Origin: Flavobacterium sp. ACN2
Lineage (GTDB): Bacteria > Bacteroidota > Bacteroidia > Flavobacteriales > Flavobacteriaceae
Length of the DNA stretch: 64,000 bases
Reading direction: 5' to 3'
Assembly: GCF_002303885.1 (NCBI RefSeq)
Contig: NZ_MRCM01000017.1
Span: 88,806 to 152,805, forward strand
Positions 25,504-34,490 of this stretch are shown one piece after another; within the stretch, counting starts at the first letter, position 1, and each line of letters begins with the position of its first letter. The position numbers and the translations under genes are program-made. The notes under the pieces were generated by a model. It did no database searches and was not told where the DNA came from. It was given only the letters and a program-made list of their open reading frames with translations.

Positions 25504-26283
25504 ATGCTTTTTCAAATAAAATCTTATCTAAGCTTTCTTTGGCATTCTAAGAACGAACATGCCGTTCATTCGCCGTTTGTTTTTAATTTACTGACAAAAT
25601 GTTTTTATGATAAGAAAACAAAACCTGAATATGCAATTCTAAAAAAATATAGAAAATCGCTTTTAGAAAATAAAAACTTCATTGAAGTAACCGATTTTGG
25701 AGCAGGCTCCAGAGTTTTTAAATCAAATCGAAGACAAATTTCTAAAATTGCACAAACAGCAGGAATTTCGCCAAAACGAGCAGAATTGCTGTTTCGTGTT
25801 ACCAATTACTTTAAGCCAGGAAATATTTTAGAAATAGGAACTTCTTTGGGTTTGGCAACTTCTGCCCTAGCTTTAGGAAACCCAAAAGCAAAAGTCGTTA
25901 CTATTGAAGGCTGTCCAAATACTGCAAAAGTTGCCCAAAATCAATTGACTGAATTTGATTGTAATAATATTGAAAATGTAATTTCTGAGTTTGAATCTTT
26001 TTTAATTTCCGAGAACATTCAAGCAACAAATTACAACCTAATATATTTTGACGGAAATCATTCTAAAAAAGCAACTCTAGGTTATTTTGACCTTTTACTA
26101 CCAACGATCGACAATGATTCTGTATGGATTTTCGACGATATTCATTGGTCAGAAGACATGGAAGAAGCTTGGGAAATCATCAAAAATCATCCTCAAGTAA
26201 AAGTTACGATTGATACTTTTCAATGGGGATTTGTATTCTTTAGACGAGAACAACTGAAAGAGCATTTTATAATTCGAGCATAA
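25504..26283 (+). CDS. Class I SAM-dependent O-methyltransferase-like protein
   Basis: 259 residues, cytoplasmic. SAM-binding motif I is NILEIGTSLGLATSALAL near residue 109, followed by VVTIEGCPNTAKVAQNQL (the acidic residue that binds the ribose) and IYFDGNHSKKATLGYFDLLL with the DGxH motif characteristic of caffeoyl-CoA-type O-methyltransferases. The end WIFDDIHWSEDMEEAW is also typical. An N-terminal extension of about 100 residues (PFVFNLLTKCFYDKKTKPEY) is specific to the Bacteroidota version. Substrate unknown. Shares a transcript with the FKBP lipoprotein and ends in a shared terminator at 26284. Confidence 0.88.
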   Translation: MLFQIKSYLSFLWHSKNEHAVHSPFVFNLLTKCFYDKKTKPEYAILKKYRKSLLENKNFIEVTDFGAGSRVFKSNRRQISKIAQTAGISPKRAELLFRVTNYFKPGNILEIGTSLGLATSALALGNPKAKVVTIEGCPNTAKVAQNQLTEFDCNNIENVISEFESFLISENIQATNYNLIYFDGNHSKKATLGYFDLLLPTIDNDSVWIFDDIHWSEDMEEAWEIIKNHPQVKVTIDTFQWGFVFFRREQLKEHFIIRA

Positions 26284-26313
26284 AAAAAGACGATCATTTC
26301 TGATCGTCTTTTT
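26284..26313. terminator. Bidirectional terminator
   Basis: Perfect 13-bp arms AAAAAGACGATCA and TGATCGTCTTTTT with loop TTTC, placed between the convergent methyltransferase gene (stop at 26283) and the lipoprotein gene ending at 26341. Confidence 0.9.
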
Positions 26314-26340
26314 CATTTTCTAATTCAAAATTTTAAAATC

Positions 26341-27000
26341 TTATTTTTTTGCGTCTTTGTTTTCTTCAGATTTAGCTCCCATTCTATTTACAGTATACAT
26401 TGGTGCAAATTTTACTTTCAAACCAGCAATTTTACGATTATCTTCAGCTGTTAAACCTTCTTTTTCAACTGTATTTTTACGGCTGTCAAGAGCTTCATAC
26501 ATTAATTTGATTTCATCCCAGTCTTCTCTAGAATATTTATCTTTATTATTTTCTACAGTATGAACAAACTGCTGATAAACGCTATGAATGTTTTGGGCAT
26601 TAACCCAATTAAAACTCATATCATCACCAATTTTTCCTGCACCAAACAACGCATCTCTTAACTGTTGTTTCGGACTAGGAGCTGGAGGGGCAAATTGGGC
26701 GGTCATTTCATTTTTAAATTCCTCGTACTTAATTTTACTTGCATTTATTTTTTCTGTTGCGGCAGCATTATCTTTAATATCAGCCAACGCAGCTTGCGCT
26801 TCGGTAGATCTTCTATCATATTCTGCTTCTACACTTTTCCAATTCTCTTTTAAGTCAGCAGCTGCCACATTTTTAACAGAGTCAACATAGATTACATAGT
26901 TCTCTACTGTTTTTTGAGCTCTTTCTTGTTTTTCATCTTTACACGATGTTAACCCTAATACTAATAAAGCAATTCCTGTAGCTATTTTGATATTTTTCAT
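26341..27000 (-). CDS. Lipoprotein of unknown function, helical
   Basis: 219 residues. Signal peptide with lipobox LGLTSC (lipid-modified Cys at about residue 20). The mature part is rich in Lys, Glu and Ala with long helical stretches (DLKENWKSVEAEYDRRSTEA, ATEKINASKIKYEEFKNEM) and a proline-rich turn APPAPSPKQQLRDALFG near residue 108. The pattern fits a flavobacterial DUF6565-type lipoprotein, but that name is a guess. Monocistronic, preceded by a very AT-rich leader (27001-27291) that contains ATTAATTGATTAATCAAAT-like palindromic sequence. Confidence 0.75.
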   Translation of the reverse strand: MKNIKIATGIALLVLGLTSCKDEKQERAQKTVENYVIYVDSVKNVAAADLKENWKSVEAEYDRRSTEAQAALADIKDNAAATEKINASKIKYEEFKNEMTAQFAPPAPSPKQQLRDALFGAGKIGDDMSFNWVNAQNIHSVYQQFVHTVENNKDKYSREDWDEIKLMYEALDSRKNTVEKEGLTAEDNRKIAGLKVKFAPMYTVNRMGAKSEENKDAKK

Positions 27001-27291
27001 AATCTTGATTATTTAATTAATTGATTAATCAAATTTACCAAACGCTTTTCTTAATAAATTACATTATTATCATGTTTTTAAAATTAAAAACATCTTAAAA
27101 CTATAAAAAACACAAAACAATGATAATATTGCAAAATATTTTAAAAAAGATATAACATTATTCTCTTTTAAAAATATATTATATAAAAACGTATTTACGA
27201 AAGAGGTTTTGTAACAAAAACCAATTCTGAACTACTTATCCTTTTTATTGAAAAGTGTTTTGTACTTTTAAATCCAAAATTGTAAAAAAAA

Positions 27292-27984
27292 ATGGCTGAA
27301 CCATTAATTAAAATAACCGACATCAAACGAAATTTTACTTTAGGAAATGAAATCGTTTATGTTTTAAAAGGAATAGATCTAGAAATACAAAAAGGCGAAT
27401 ACGTTGCTTTAATGGGACCTTCCGGATCAGGAAAATCTACATTAATGAATTTATTAGGCTGTTTAGACACTCCAACTTCAGGTCGTTATATTTTAAATGG
27501 AAAAGATGTAAGCAAAATGAAAGATGATGAACTGGCAGAAATCAGAAATAAAGAAATTGGTTTCGTGTTTCAGACTTTCAATCTTTTGCCAAGAACTACG
27601 GCTTTAGATAATGTTGCCTTACCCATGATTTATGCTGGTTACGGAAAATCTGAAAGAATTGCTCGTGCCACAGAAGTTTTAAAACAGGTTAATCTTGCCG
27701 ACAGAATGGATCACCAGCCAAACCAGCTTTCTGGAGGACAGCGTCAGCGTGTTGCGGTTGCAAGAGCATTAGTCAACAGACCCTCTATTATTCTAGCCGA
27801 TGAGCCAACTGGAAACTTAGACAGTAAAACCTCTGTAGAAATTATGAAGCTTTTTGGAGATATTCATGCACAAGGAAATACTGTAATACTAGTAACTCAC
27901 GAAGAAGATATTGCCGCTTATGCACATAGAATTATTCGTTTGCGAGATGGTCTAATTGAAAGCGACACGAGAAAAACTGTTTAA
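27292..27984 (+). CDS. ABC transporter ATP-binding protein, LolD/MacB type
   Basis: 230 residues. Walker A GPSGSGKSTLMNLLG near residue 43, Q-loop VFQTFNLLPRTTALDNVALP (the FNLLP motif typical of LolD/MacB-like ATPases), signature LSGGQRQRVAVARAL, Walker B IILADEPTGNLDSKTS and H-loop VTHEEDIAAYAHRI. Such ATPases drive lipoprotein release or MacB-type mechanotransmission by FtsX-fold permeases. No permease gene is adjacent, so the partner is encoded elsewhere. The gene has its own AT-rich leader; the octamer repeat at 28091-28118 lies after it. Confidence 0.92.
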   Translation: MAEPLIKITDIKRNFTLGNEIVYVLKGIDLEIQKGEYVALMGPSGSGKSTLMNLLGCLDTPTSGRYILNGKDVSKMKDDELAEIRNKEIGFVFQTFNLLPRTTALDNVALPMIYAGYGKSERIARATEVLKQVNLADRMDHQPNQLSGGQRQRVAVARALVNRPSIILADEPTGNLDSKTSVEIMKLFGDIHAQGNTVILVTHEEDIAAYAHRIIRLRDGLIESDTRKTV

Positions 27985-28090
27985 TCGTTTATTTGGTTAA
28001 TCGTTTAATCGGAAAAAAACTTATAATTTCAGTTCAATCCAGATAAATTCTAGGGATAGAATCTAGAAAAATAAGCTCAAAGAAGAGAAA

Positions 28091-28118
28091 ACTTAGCATC
28101 TCAGAACCTTAGCATCTT
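28091..28118. repeat. Octamer-array element (CTTAGCAT family), copy 2
   Basis: CTTAGCATCTCAGAAC then CTTAGCATCTTTA in 8-bp steps, ending 9 bp before the PduO-type start codon. Only the right-hand arm is well kept; a degraded left part may lie at 28050-28075 (AGGGATAGAATCTAG). Confidence 0.7.
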
Positions 28119-28126
28119 TAAAAAAA

Positions 28127-28696
28127 ATGAAAGTATATACCAAAACAGGCGATAAAGGAACAACGGCTCTTTTTGGAGGAACGCGTGTACCAAAAGACCA
28201 TATTAGAATTGACAGTTATGGAACTGTTGACGAATTGAATTCTTATATCGGATTGATTCGCGATCAGGAAATGGATTCTCATTATAAAACTATTTTAATC
28301 GAAATTCAAGACCGCCTTTTTACTGTTGGTGCCATTTTGGCAACTCCACAAGAAAAAGAAGTTTTGAAAAACGGGAAACTTCGTTTAGAAAATCTCGGCA
28401 TAATTGATTCGGATATCGAATTACTGGAAAACGAAATAGATAAAATGGATGAAAGCCTTCCGCCAATGACTCATTTTGTTTTACCAGGCGGCCATCCTAC
28501 CGTGTCACATTGTCATATAGCGCGCTGTATTTGTCGTCGCGCAGAACGTTTAGCAGTGCATTTAAGCCATAATGAACACGTTCCTGAAATAGCAATCACG
28601 TACTTAAACCGACTTTCTGACTACCTTTTTGTCTTGGCACGAAAGTTGTCCTCAGACTTAAAAGCGGAGGAAGTGAAATGGATACCCAGAAAATGA
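28127..28696 (+). CDS. Cob(I)yrinic acid a,c-diamide adenosyltransferase, PduO type
   Basis: 189 residues, single PduO-type ATR domain. It adds the adenosyl group to reduced corrinoid to form adenosylcobalamin. Landmarks: KVYTKTGDKGTTALFGGTRV, DSYGTVDELNSYIGL and the C-terminal ATP-site helix HIARCICRRAERLAV followed by YLNRLSDYLFVLAR. This is consistent with a genome using B12-dependent methylmalonyl-CoA mutase; its chaperone MeaB is encoded at 44782 in this window. Sits between two repeat elements. Confidence 0.95.
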   Translation: MKVYTKTGDKGTTALFGGTRVPKDHIRIDSYGTVDELNSYIGLIRDQEMDSHYKTILIEIQDRLFTVGAILATPQEKEVLKNGKLRLENLGIIDSDIELLENEIDKMDESLPPMTHFVLPGGHPTVSHCHIARCICRRAERLAVHLSHNEHVPEIAITYLNRLSDYLFVLARKLSSDLKAEEVKWIPRK

Positions 28697-28699
28697 ATT

Positions 28700-28865
28700 T
28701 TCTGAAAATTCCAAATTTTTGAAATCCCAAATTCCAAGAGAAAAATTTAAATTCTTTTGAATTTATAAAAAACAAAAAAAGCCTTCCAACATTGGGATTT
28801 GGAATTTAAATATTGGTTTTTAAACTTCTTTTTTGAAGTTTGGAATTTAAAAATTGGAATTTAAT
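28700..28865. repeat. GGAATTT/AAATTCC repeat pair, copy 1
   Basis: Left: TTCCAAATTTTTGAAATCCC and AAATTCCAAGAG; right: TTGGGATTTGGAATTTAAAT and TTTGGAATTTAAAAATTGG. The arms are roughly complementary, giving an imperfect long stem after the PduO gene. Related sequence at 61664-61760. Confidence 0.75.
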
Positions 28866-28907
28866 AATCGACGTTCTTAAATTTTATTAAAATAAATCAA
28901 AATTTAC

Positions 28908-28937
28908 TTGTCTTTTTCAGTAAAAAATTTATTTTTG
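28908..28937 (+). promoter_or_regulatory. Consensus Bacteroidota promoter of the DUF2795 gene
   Basis: TTG (28908-28910), 19 bp, then TATTTTTG (28930-28937), the full TTG-N19-TAnnTTTG arrangement. The ATG is 21 bp downstream. Best promoter in the window. Confidence 0.75.
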
Positions 28938-28958
28938 CACAAACTAAACAGATAACAG

Positions 28959-29180
28959 ATGTATTGGACATTAGAATTAGCATCTTATTTAAGTGATGCG
29001 CCATGGCCTGCTAACAAAGATGAACTTATAGACTACGCTATCAGAGCAGGTGCTCCATTAGAAGTAGTAGAAAACCTTCAATCAATCGAAGACGAAGGTG
29101 AGATATATGAATCAATGGAAGAAATTTGGCCTGATTATCCAACAGACGAAGATTATCTTTGGAATGAGGATGAATATTAA
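28959..29180 (+). CDS. DUF2795 domain protein
   Basis: 73 residues, very acidic (last 25 residues mostly Glu, Asp and aromatic: EEIWPDYPTDEDYLWNEDEY). N-terminal MYWTLELASYLSDAPWPANK and DELIDYAIRAGAPLEVVENL match DUF2795, a small domain of unknown role often present as one copy in Bacteroidota. It precedes secA; a consensus promoter lies in front and a terminator (29198) behind, so it is its own unit and not a secA leader peptide. Confidence 0.88.
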   Translation: MYWTLELASYLSDAPWPANKDELIDYAIRAGAPLEVVENLQSIEDEGEIYESMEEIWPDYPTDEDYLWNEDEY

Positions 29181-29197
29181 AAAATAAACCAAAGGAA

Positions 29198-29226
29198 AAA
29201 GTCTCTCATCATAGAGACTTTTTTTT
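29198..29226 (+). terminator. Terminator after DUF2795
   Basis: Perfect 9-bp arms AAAGTCTCT and AGAGACTTT with loop CATCAT and an eight-T run. It separates the small gene from secA. Confidence 0.9.
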
Positions 29227-29267
29227 TGGTTCAAATACATATATATAATAAAGAAATACAATAAATC

Positions 29268-32200
29268 ATGAGTTTCATAAACAGTATTATTAAAGTCTTT
29301 GTCGGCGATAAGTCGCAGAAAGATGTCAAAGCTTTACAACCTTACTTAAACAAAATTAAAACATTCGAAGCTCCTTTAATGAGTCTATCAAACGACGAGT
29401 TAAGAGGAAGAACCGTTTATTTTAAAGACAGAATAAAAGAAGCTAGAGCTGATAAAGATGCTAAAATTGCTTCGCTTAAAGCAGAAGTAGAAAACATCGA
29501 AGACATCGATAAAAGAGAAGACATTTATGATGCAATAGATGCTCTTGAAAAAGAGGCTTATGAAATCTCTGAAAAAACTTTATTGGAAATTCTTCCAGAA
29601 GCGTTTTCTGTAGTAAAAGAAACGGCTCGTCGTTTTAAAGAGAACTCTCATATTGAAGTTACTGCAACTCCAAAAGACCGCGAATTCTCAGCAACAAAAT
29701 CATACATTACTATTGATGGCGAAAAAGCGATCTGGGCAAACAAATGGAATGCTGCTGGAAAAGACATCACTTGGGACATGATTCACTATGATGTTCAGTT
29801 AATTGGTGGTATGGTATTACACGAAGGTAAAGTTGCTGAAATGCAAACGGGAGAAGGTAAAACTTTGGTTGCTACTCTTCCACTTTATTTAAATGCTTTG
29901 ACTGGAAATGGAGTTCACTTAGTAACAGTGAATGACTACTTGGCAAAACGTGATAGTACTTGGAAAGCTCCTTTATTCGAATTCCACGGTTTATCTGTTG
30001 ATTGTATCGATAATCACCAGCCAAGTACAGAGCAAAGAAAAAAAGCTTACGATGCTGATATTACTTACGGAACTAACAATGAGTTTGGTTTTGATTACTT
30101 AAGAGATAATATGGCGCACTCTCCAAGCGATTTAGTGCAGAGAAAACACAATTTTGCAATTGTCGACGAGGTTGACTCTGTATTAATTGATGATGCTAGA
30201 ACACCTCTTATTATCTCTGGACCAGTTCCTCAAGGAGATCGTCACGAATTCAACGAATTGAAACCAAAAATCGAAAACTTAGTTGCACAACAACGTCAGT
30301 TAGCGAATGGTTTCTTGGCTGAAGCTAAAAAATTAATTAAAGAAGGTAATACTAAAGATGGAGGTTTCCAATTATTAAGAGCTTACAGAAGTTTACCTAA
30401 AAATAAAGCATTAATTAAATTTTTAAGTGAAGAAGGAATTAAACAATTGCTTCAAAAAACTGAAAATCAATACATGCAAGATAACAATCGCGAAATGCAC
30501 AAAGTAGACGAAGCTTTGTATTTTGTGATTGAAGAGAAAAACAATCAAGTAGAATTAACAGACAATGGTATTAAATACCTTTCTGGAGATACTGATGCAG
30601 ATTTCTTCGTTTTACCAGACATTGGAACAGAAATCGCTGCAATTGAAAAACAAAAATTAGATAAAGACGCTGAAGCTGAAGCCAAAGAAAGATTATTCCA
30701 AGATTTTGGAGTAAAAAGCGAGCGTATTCATACTCTTACTCAGCTTTTAAAAGCATATGCTTTATTTGAAAAAGATGTAGAGTACGTTATCATGGACAAC
30801 AAAATTATGATTGTCGATGAGCAAACAGGTCGTATCATGGACGGGCGTCGTTATTCAGACGGTCTTCACCAAGCGATCGAAGCAAAAGAAAACGTAAAAA
30901 TCGAAGCTGCAACTCAAACTTTTGCAACTGTTACATTACAGAATTACTTCAGAATGTACAACAAACTGGCTGGTATGACTGGTACAGCTGTTACAGAAGC
31001 AGGAGAGTTATGGCAGATTTATAAATTGGATGTTGTTGAAATTCCAACAAACCGTGGAATTGCAAGAATTGACAAGGAAGATTATATCTACAAAACAACA
31101 CGTGAGAAATTCAACGCTGTAATCGAAGATGTTACTGAACTATCTCAAGCTGGAAGACCAGTATTAATAGGAACAACTTCTGTAGAGATTTCAGAATTAT
31201 TAAGCCGTATGCTTAAAATGAGAGGAATCACACACAACGTATTGAACGCTAAAATGCACAAGCAAGAGGCACAAATCGTTGAAGAAGCGGGTAAAGCTGG
31301 AGTTGTAACTATTGCAACAAACATGGCTGGTCGTGGTACCGATATTAAATTATCTCCAGAAGTAAAAGCTGCAGGAGGTTTAGCAATTGTTGGTACAGAG
31401 CGTCATGATTCTCGTCGTGTAGACAGACAGTTACGTGGTCGTTCTGGTCGTCAAGGAGATCCAGGAAGTTCTCAATTCTATGTTTCTCTTGAAGACAACT
31501 TAATGCGTTTATTCGGTTCTGAAAGAGTTGCGAAAGTAATGGACAGAATGGGATTGAAAGAAGGTGAAGTTATTCAGCATTCTATGATGACTAAATCTAT
31601 CGAACGTGCTCAGAAAAAAGTAGAAGAAAACAACTTTGGTGTTCGTAAACGTTTATTAGAATATGATGACGTAATGAACTCTCAACGTGAAGTAGTTTAC
31701 AAACGTCGTCGTCACGCATTGTTCGGAGAGCGTTTGAAACTGGATATCGCGAATATGCTTTACGATACTTGCGAATTAATCGTAAGCAACAGTAAAGTAA
31801 CAAATGATTTTAAAGGATATGAGTTTGATTTAATTCGTTATTTCGGAATCACTTCTCCAATCTCTGAAGCAGATTTCTTAAAATTATCTGATATTGAAGT
31901 TACTGGAAAAGTGTACAAAGAAGCTTTAGCTTTCTATACTGAAAAAACAGAAAGAAGCGCTAGAGAAGCTTTCCCAATTATCAAAGGAGTTTACGAAGAG
32001 CCAAACAATCATTTTGAAAGAATCGTAGTTCCATTTACAGACGGAATCAAAACTTTGAATGTGGTAACTGACTTGAAAAAAGCTTATGATAGCCAAGGTG
32101 CTCAATTAATTGCTGATTTCGAGAAAAACATCACACTTTCTATTGTGGATGAAGCTTGGAAAAAACACTTACGTAAAATGGACGAATTGAAACAATCTGT

Positions 32201-32612
32201 TCAATTGGCTGTTCACGAACAAAAAGATCCATTGCTTATTTACAAATTAGAAGCTTTCAACTTGTTTAGAGGAATGTTGGATAACGTTAACAAAGAAGTT
32301 ATTTCATTCTTATTCAAAGGTGATTTACCAGCTCAAAACGCTCCTGAAATTCACGAAGCAAGAGAAGTCGCTCGTCCAAAAGAAAATTTACAATTAAGTA
32401 AAGACGAAATCCCAAATAGCGAAAGCATCAACCGTGAAGCTGGAGAAACTCAACAACGTCAAGTTACAGAAACTATCGTTAGAGATATGCCAAAAATCAA
32501 CAGAAATGATACGGTTGTAGTTCAAGAAGTTGCTACTGGTAAAACAGAAACAATGAAGTACAAAAAAGCTGAAGCTTTAATAGCAGCTGGAACTTGGGTT
32601 TTAATTAACTAA
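29268..32612 (+). CDS. secA: Preprotein translocase ATPase SecA
   Basis: 1114 residues, the large Bacteroidota form. It drives Sec-dependent export through SecYEG. Walker A MQTGEGKTLVA near residue 190; Walker B/DEAD-like DEVDSVLIDDARTPLIISG near 300; preprotein cross-linking region; NBD2 motifs MAGRGTDIKLSPEVK and RQLRGRSGRQGDPG; helical scaffold and wing. An insert of about 80 residues (LVAQQRQLANGFLAEAKKL and following) follows the first Walker B, as in other Bacteroidota. The C-terminus ends KAEALIAAGTWVLIN with no CxCxnCH zinc motif. Coding is highly biased. Own gene, ended by a perfect 24-bp-arm terminator at 32671. Confidence 0.98.
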   Translation: MSFINSIIKVFVGDKSQKDVKALQPYLNKIKTFEAPLMSLSNDELRGRTVYFKDRIKEARADKDAKIASLKAEVENIEDIDKREDIYDAIDALEKEAYEISEKTLLEILPEAFSVVKETARRFKENSHIEVTATPKDREFSATKSYITIDGEKAIWANKWNAAGKDITWDMIHYDVQLIGGMVLHEGKVAEMQTGEGKTLVATLPLYLNALTGNGVHLVTVNDYLAKRDSTWKAPLFEFHGLSVDCIDNHQPSTEQRKKAYDADITYGTNNEFGFDYLRDNMAHSPSDLVQRKHNFAIVDEVDSVLIDDARTPLIISGPVPQGDRHEFNELKPKIENLVAQQRQLANGFLAEAKKLIKEGNTKDGGFQLLRAYRSLPKNKALIKFLSEEGIKQLLQKTENQYMQDNNREMHKVDEALYFVIEEKNNQVELTDNGIKYLSGDTDADFFVLPDIGTEIAAIEKQKLDKDAEAEAKERLFQDFGVKSERIHTLTQLLKAYALFEKDVEYVIMDNKIMIVDEQTGRIMDGRRYSDGLHQAIEAKENVKIEAATQTFATVTLQNYFRMYNKLAGMTGTAVTEAGELWQIYKLDVVEIPTNRGIARIDKEDYIYKTTREKFNAVIEDVTELSQAGRPVLIGTTSVEISELLSRMLKMRGITHNVLNAKMHKQEAQIVEEAGKAGVVTIATNMAGRGTDIKLSPEVKAAGGLAIVGTERHDSRRVDRQLRGRSGRQGDPGSSQFYVSLEDNLMRLFGSERVAKVMDRMGLKEGEVIQHSMMTKSIERAQKKVEENNFGVRKRLLEYDDVMNSQREVVYKRRRHALFGERLKLDIANMLYDTCELIVSNSKVTNDFKGYEFDLIRYFGITSPISEADFLKLSDIEVTGKVYKEALAFYTEKTERSAREAFPIIKGVYEEPNNHFERIVVPFTDGIKTLNVVTDLKKAYDSQGAQLIADFEKNITLSIVDEAWKKHLRKMDELKQSVQLAVHEQKDPLLIYKLEAFNLFRGMLDNVNKEVISFLFKGDLPAQNAPEIHEAREVARPKENLQLSKDEIPNSESINREAGETQQRQVTETIVRDMPKINRNDTVVVQEVATGKTETMKYKKAEALIAAGTWVLIN

Positions 32613-32670
32613 TAATATTTTAAGTATTCAGTCGCAGGCACAGTTTACAGTATAGGCTGATACTTATAAA

Positions 32671-32720
32671 TTCCATAAAAAAAGACCGATAGTTTCAACT
32701 ATCGGTCTTTTTTTATGGAA
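32671..32720 (+). terminator. secA terminator, 24-bp perfect arms
   Basis: Left arm 32671-32694 and right arm 32697-32720 are perfect complements with a 2-nt loop (TC); core GACCGATAGTT/AACTATCGGTC flanked by A- and T-runs. Works in both directions; the RNA methyltransferase gene ends at 32792 from the other side. Confidence 0.93.
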
Positions 32721-32791
32721 AATTATCTTTATTTCCAATTCACTCCCTCGTCCTAAAACTGAGACTGAGACTGATCACTAAATACTGAACA

Positions 32792-33457
32792 CTAATCCCT
32801 CGGGTTATCCTGATAATAACGTTCTTCAATTCGTTTTATATCTTTGATAGAGTTTTTCGCCCAAAGTAAGCGTTTTACTAAAATTTCTTCCTCTGTCAAT
32901 TTCCAATTAATATCAGATCTGCGAAGTCTATTGGTTAAACTTTGAATGATAATGGCAGCCGACACAGAAATATTTAAACTTTCTGTAAAACCAACCATAG
33001 GTATTTTTAAGAAACCATCGGCGTTGTCCATAATTTCTTGTGACAATCCTTCTTTTTCTGTTCCAAAGAATAAAGCACTTGGTTTTGTAATATCGAAATC
33101 TTCCAACATGCAATCTTTCTCGTGCGGAGTAGTCGCAATAATTTGATATCCTTTACTTTTTAAATCGGAAAGGCATCCTGAAACCGAATCAAATCGATTG
33201 ATGTCAACCCATTTTTGCGCACCCAAAGCAATTTCTTTGTCGATTCTTTTTCCAAAACGCTGTTCAATTACATTTAATTCCTGAATTCCAAAAACTTCAC
33301 AGCTTCGCATTACTGCGCTTGTATTGTGCATTTGATAAACATCTTCTACTGCAACTGTAAAATGCTTTGTTCTATTTTCTAGTACTTTTAAAAAATTAGC
33401 TTTTCTGTTTTCTGTCAATATATTTTCTAAGAATGCGAGGTAATCTAAATCAATCAT
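32792..33457 (-). CDS. TrmH/SpoU-family RNA methyltransferase
   Basis: 221 residues. SPOUT fold: motif 1 NTSAVMRSCEVFGIQELNVI with the Asn/Arg pair, motif 2 ALFFGTEKEGLSQEIMDNAD, motif 3 IPMVGFTESLNISVSAAIII. The spacing matches TrmH-type 2'-O-methyltransferases (tRNA Gm18) although an rRNA target cannot be excluded. The C-terminal KDIKRIEERYYQDNPRD is common in Bacteroidota members. A TAnnTTTG element lies on the minus strand at 33475-33482. Convergent with secA. Confidence 0.93.
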   Translation of the reverse strand: MIDLDYLAFLENILTENRKANFLKVLENRTKHFTVAVEDVYQMHNTSAVMRSCEVFGIQELNVIEQRFGKRIDKEIALGAQKWVDINRFDSVSGCLSDLKSKGYQIIATTPHEKDCMLEDFDITKPSALFFGTEKEGLSQEIMDNADGFLKIPMVGFTESLNISVSAAIIIQSLTNRLRRSDINWKLTEEEILVKRLLWAKNSIKDIKRIEERYYQDNPRD

Positions 33458-33517
33458 TTTATTTATGTTTGGCGCAAAAATAATAAATAAAAGAGAAAGA
33501 AGACTTCACCTTATTTT

Positions 33518-34486
33518 TCAGCCTGTCAAATCTGCAATAAAATTGACATTAAGTTTTTCGTGCAAAGCATGAAGCTGAGCCAAATTCACAGACAAAATAT
33601 CGTCTTTATATGAATCTCCCGTAAAAACTGCTTGTTCATTTTTAGAATGTTTTTTAAGACGTTCCAGCATAGCGTTCAATTCACTTTCAGAAAAATCAAC
33701 ATTAATAAAAGCTATGAATCGCTCTATTACATTCTTCATTCCATCATTGTAATTAAGCATTATTATATTTTGGTCTCTTTCGTAAAAATCTAGAAAACTT
33801 TGAAAATACTTCTCTAAAACCAAAACTTGATATTGCTGAAAACTTACTTCTTCAACTTCTTTAGAAGTGATTCCGAAAACACTTGAAGGAATTAAATTTG
33901 GAATCATGTGCATGCCTGCCATTTTTTGATGCGATCTCAAAACTTCTCCTGGATTTCGGTACAATAATGCAAACGGAATTTCAGGAAAAACAGATCTTAA
34001 ATAAGAAGCTTTAAAAATACTCCAAGCATCTAGTTTTATAATCAAATGTTTTTGTTCAGAAAATCTTTTTTGCCCTAAGAATCTCAAAACCGATTTCAGC
34101 AAAGTGGTTTTCATGGCGGAATCAAAAGCATTACTTCTTAAAATCTGATCGATGATAGGAGCTTCAGAAACCATTATATTTTCAGATGAAGTGGCAAGAG
34201 ACTGACTCAACATGGTAGATCCGCATCTTGACACATGAAAAACCAATCCTTTTAATTCTACAAAATCGAGTTCTTTAGACCAGTCAATAATATTCTCTGC
34301 TGTACTTATTAATTTAAATGATTTTGAATTGTAGTCATGGCTTTGGCATTTTACAATGGTTTCTTCAAAAAAAGGTTCTGCAAATGGTATATCAGCAAAA
34401 TAAGTCCATTCGAAATAAACCTCATTATCTTTTTCGATCAATTTAATCGGAATCCAATTTGAAATAAAATCTTTTACCTTTTCCAT
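33518..34486 (-). CDS. Sulfotransferase family protein
   Basis: 322 residues. The PAPS-binding 5'-PSB loop is HVSRCGSTMLSQSLA near residue 83, with the Ser/Arg/Gly-Ser-Thr pattern of sulfotransferases, and the 3'-phosphate-binding segment is LLYRNPGEVLRSHQKM near 178. A predicted N-terminal ~60 residues extra domain (KDFISNWIPIKLIEKDNEVY) precedes the loop. It would transfer sulfate from PAPS to a hydroxyl or amine. It is the third gene of a tight unit: the hydroxylase stop and this start are separated by 4 bp. The PAPS-making APS kinase is the first gene, so substrate synthesis and use are coupled. The acceptor is unknown. Confidence 0.85.
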   Translation of the reverse strand: MEKVKDFISNWIPIKLIEKDNEVYFEWTYFADIPFAEPFFEETIVKCQSHDYNSKSFKLISTAENIIDWSKELDFVELKGLVFHVSRCGSTMLSQSLATSSENIMVSEAPIIDQILRSNAFDSAMKTTLLKSVLRFLGQKRFSEQKHLIIKLDAWSIFKASYLRSVFPEIPFALLYRNPGEVLRSHQKMAGMHMIPNLIPSSVFGITSKEVEEVSFQQYQVLVLEKYFQSFLDFYERDQNIIMLNYNDGMKNVIERFIAFINVDFSESELNAMLERLKKHSKNEQAVFTGDSYKDDILSVNLAQLHALHEKLNVNFIADLTG

Positions 34487-34490
34487 TTTA

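Noticed and set aside
27001..27291. Possible small gene or riboswitch in the AT-rich leader before the LolD-like gene
   Set aside because: No open frame longer than about 30 codons and no conserved-looking stems beyond simple A/T palindromes.
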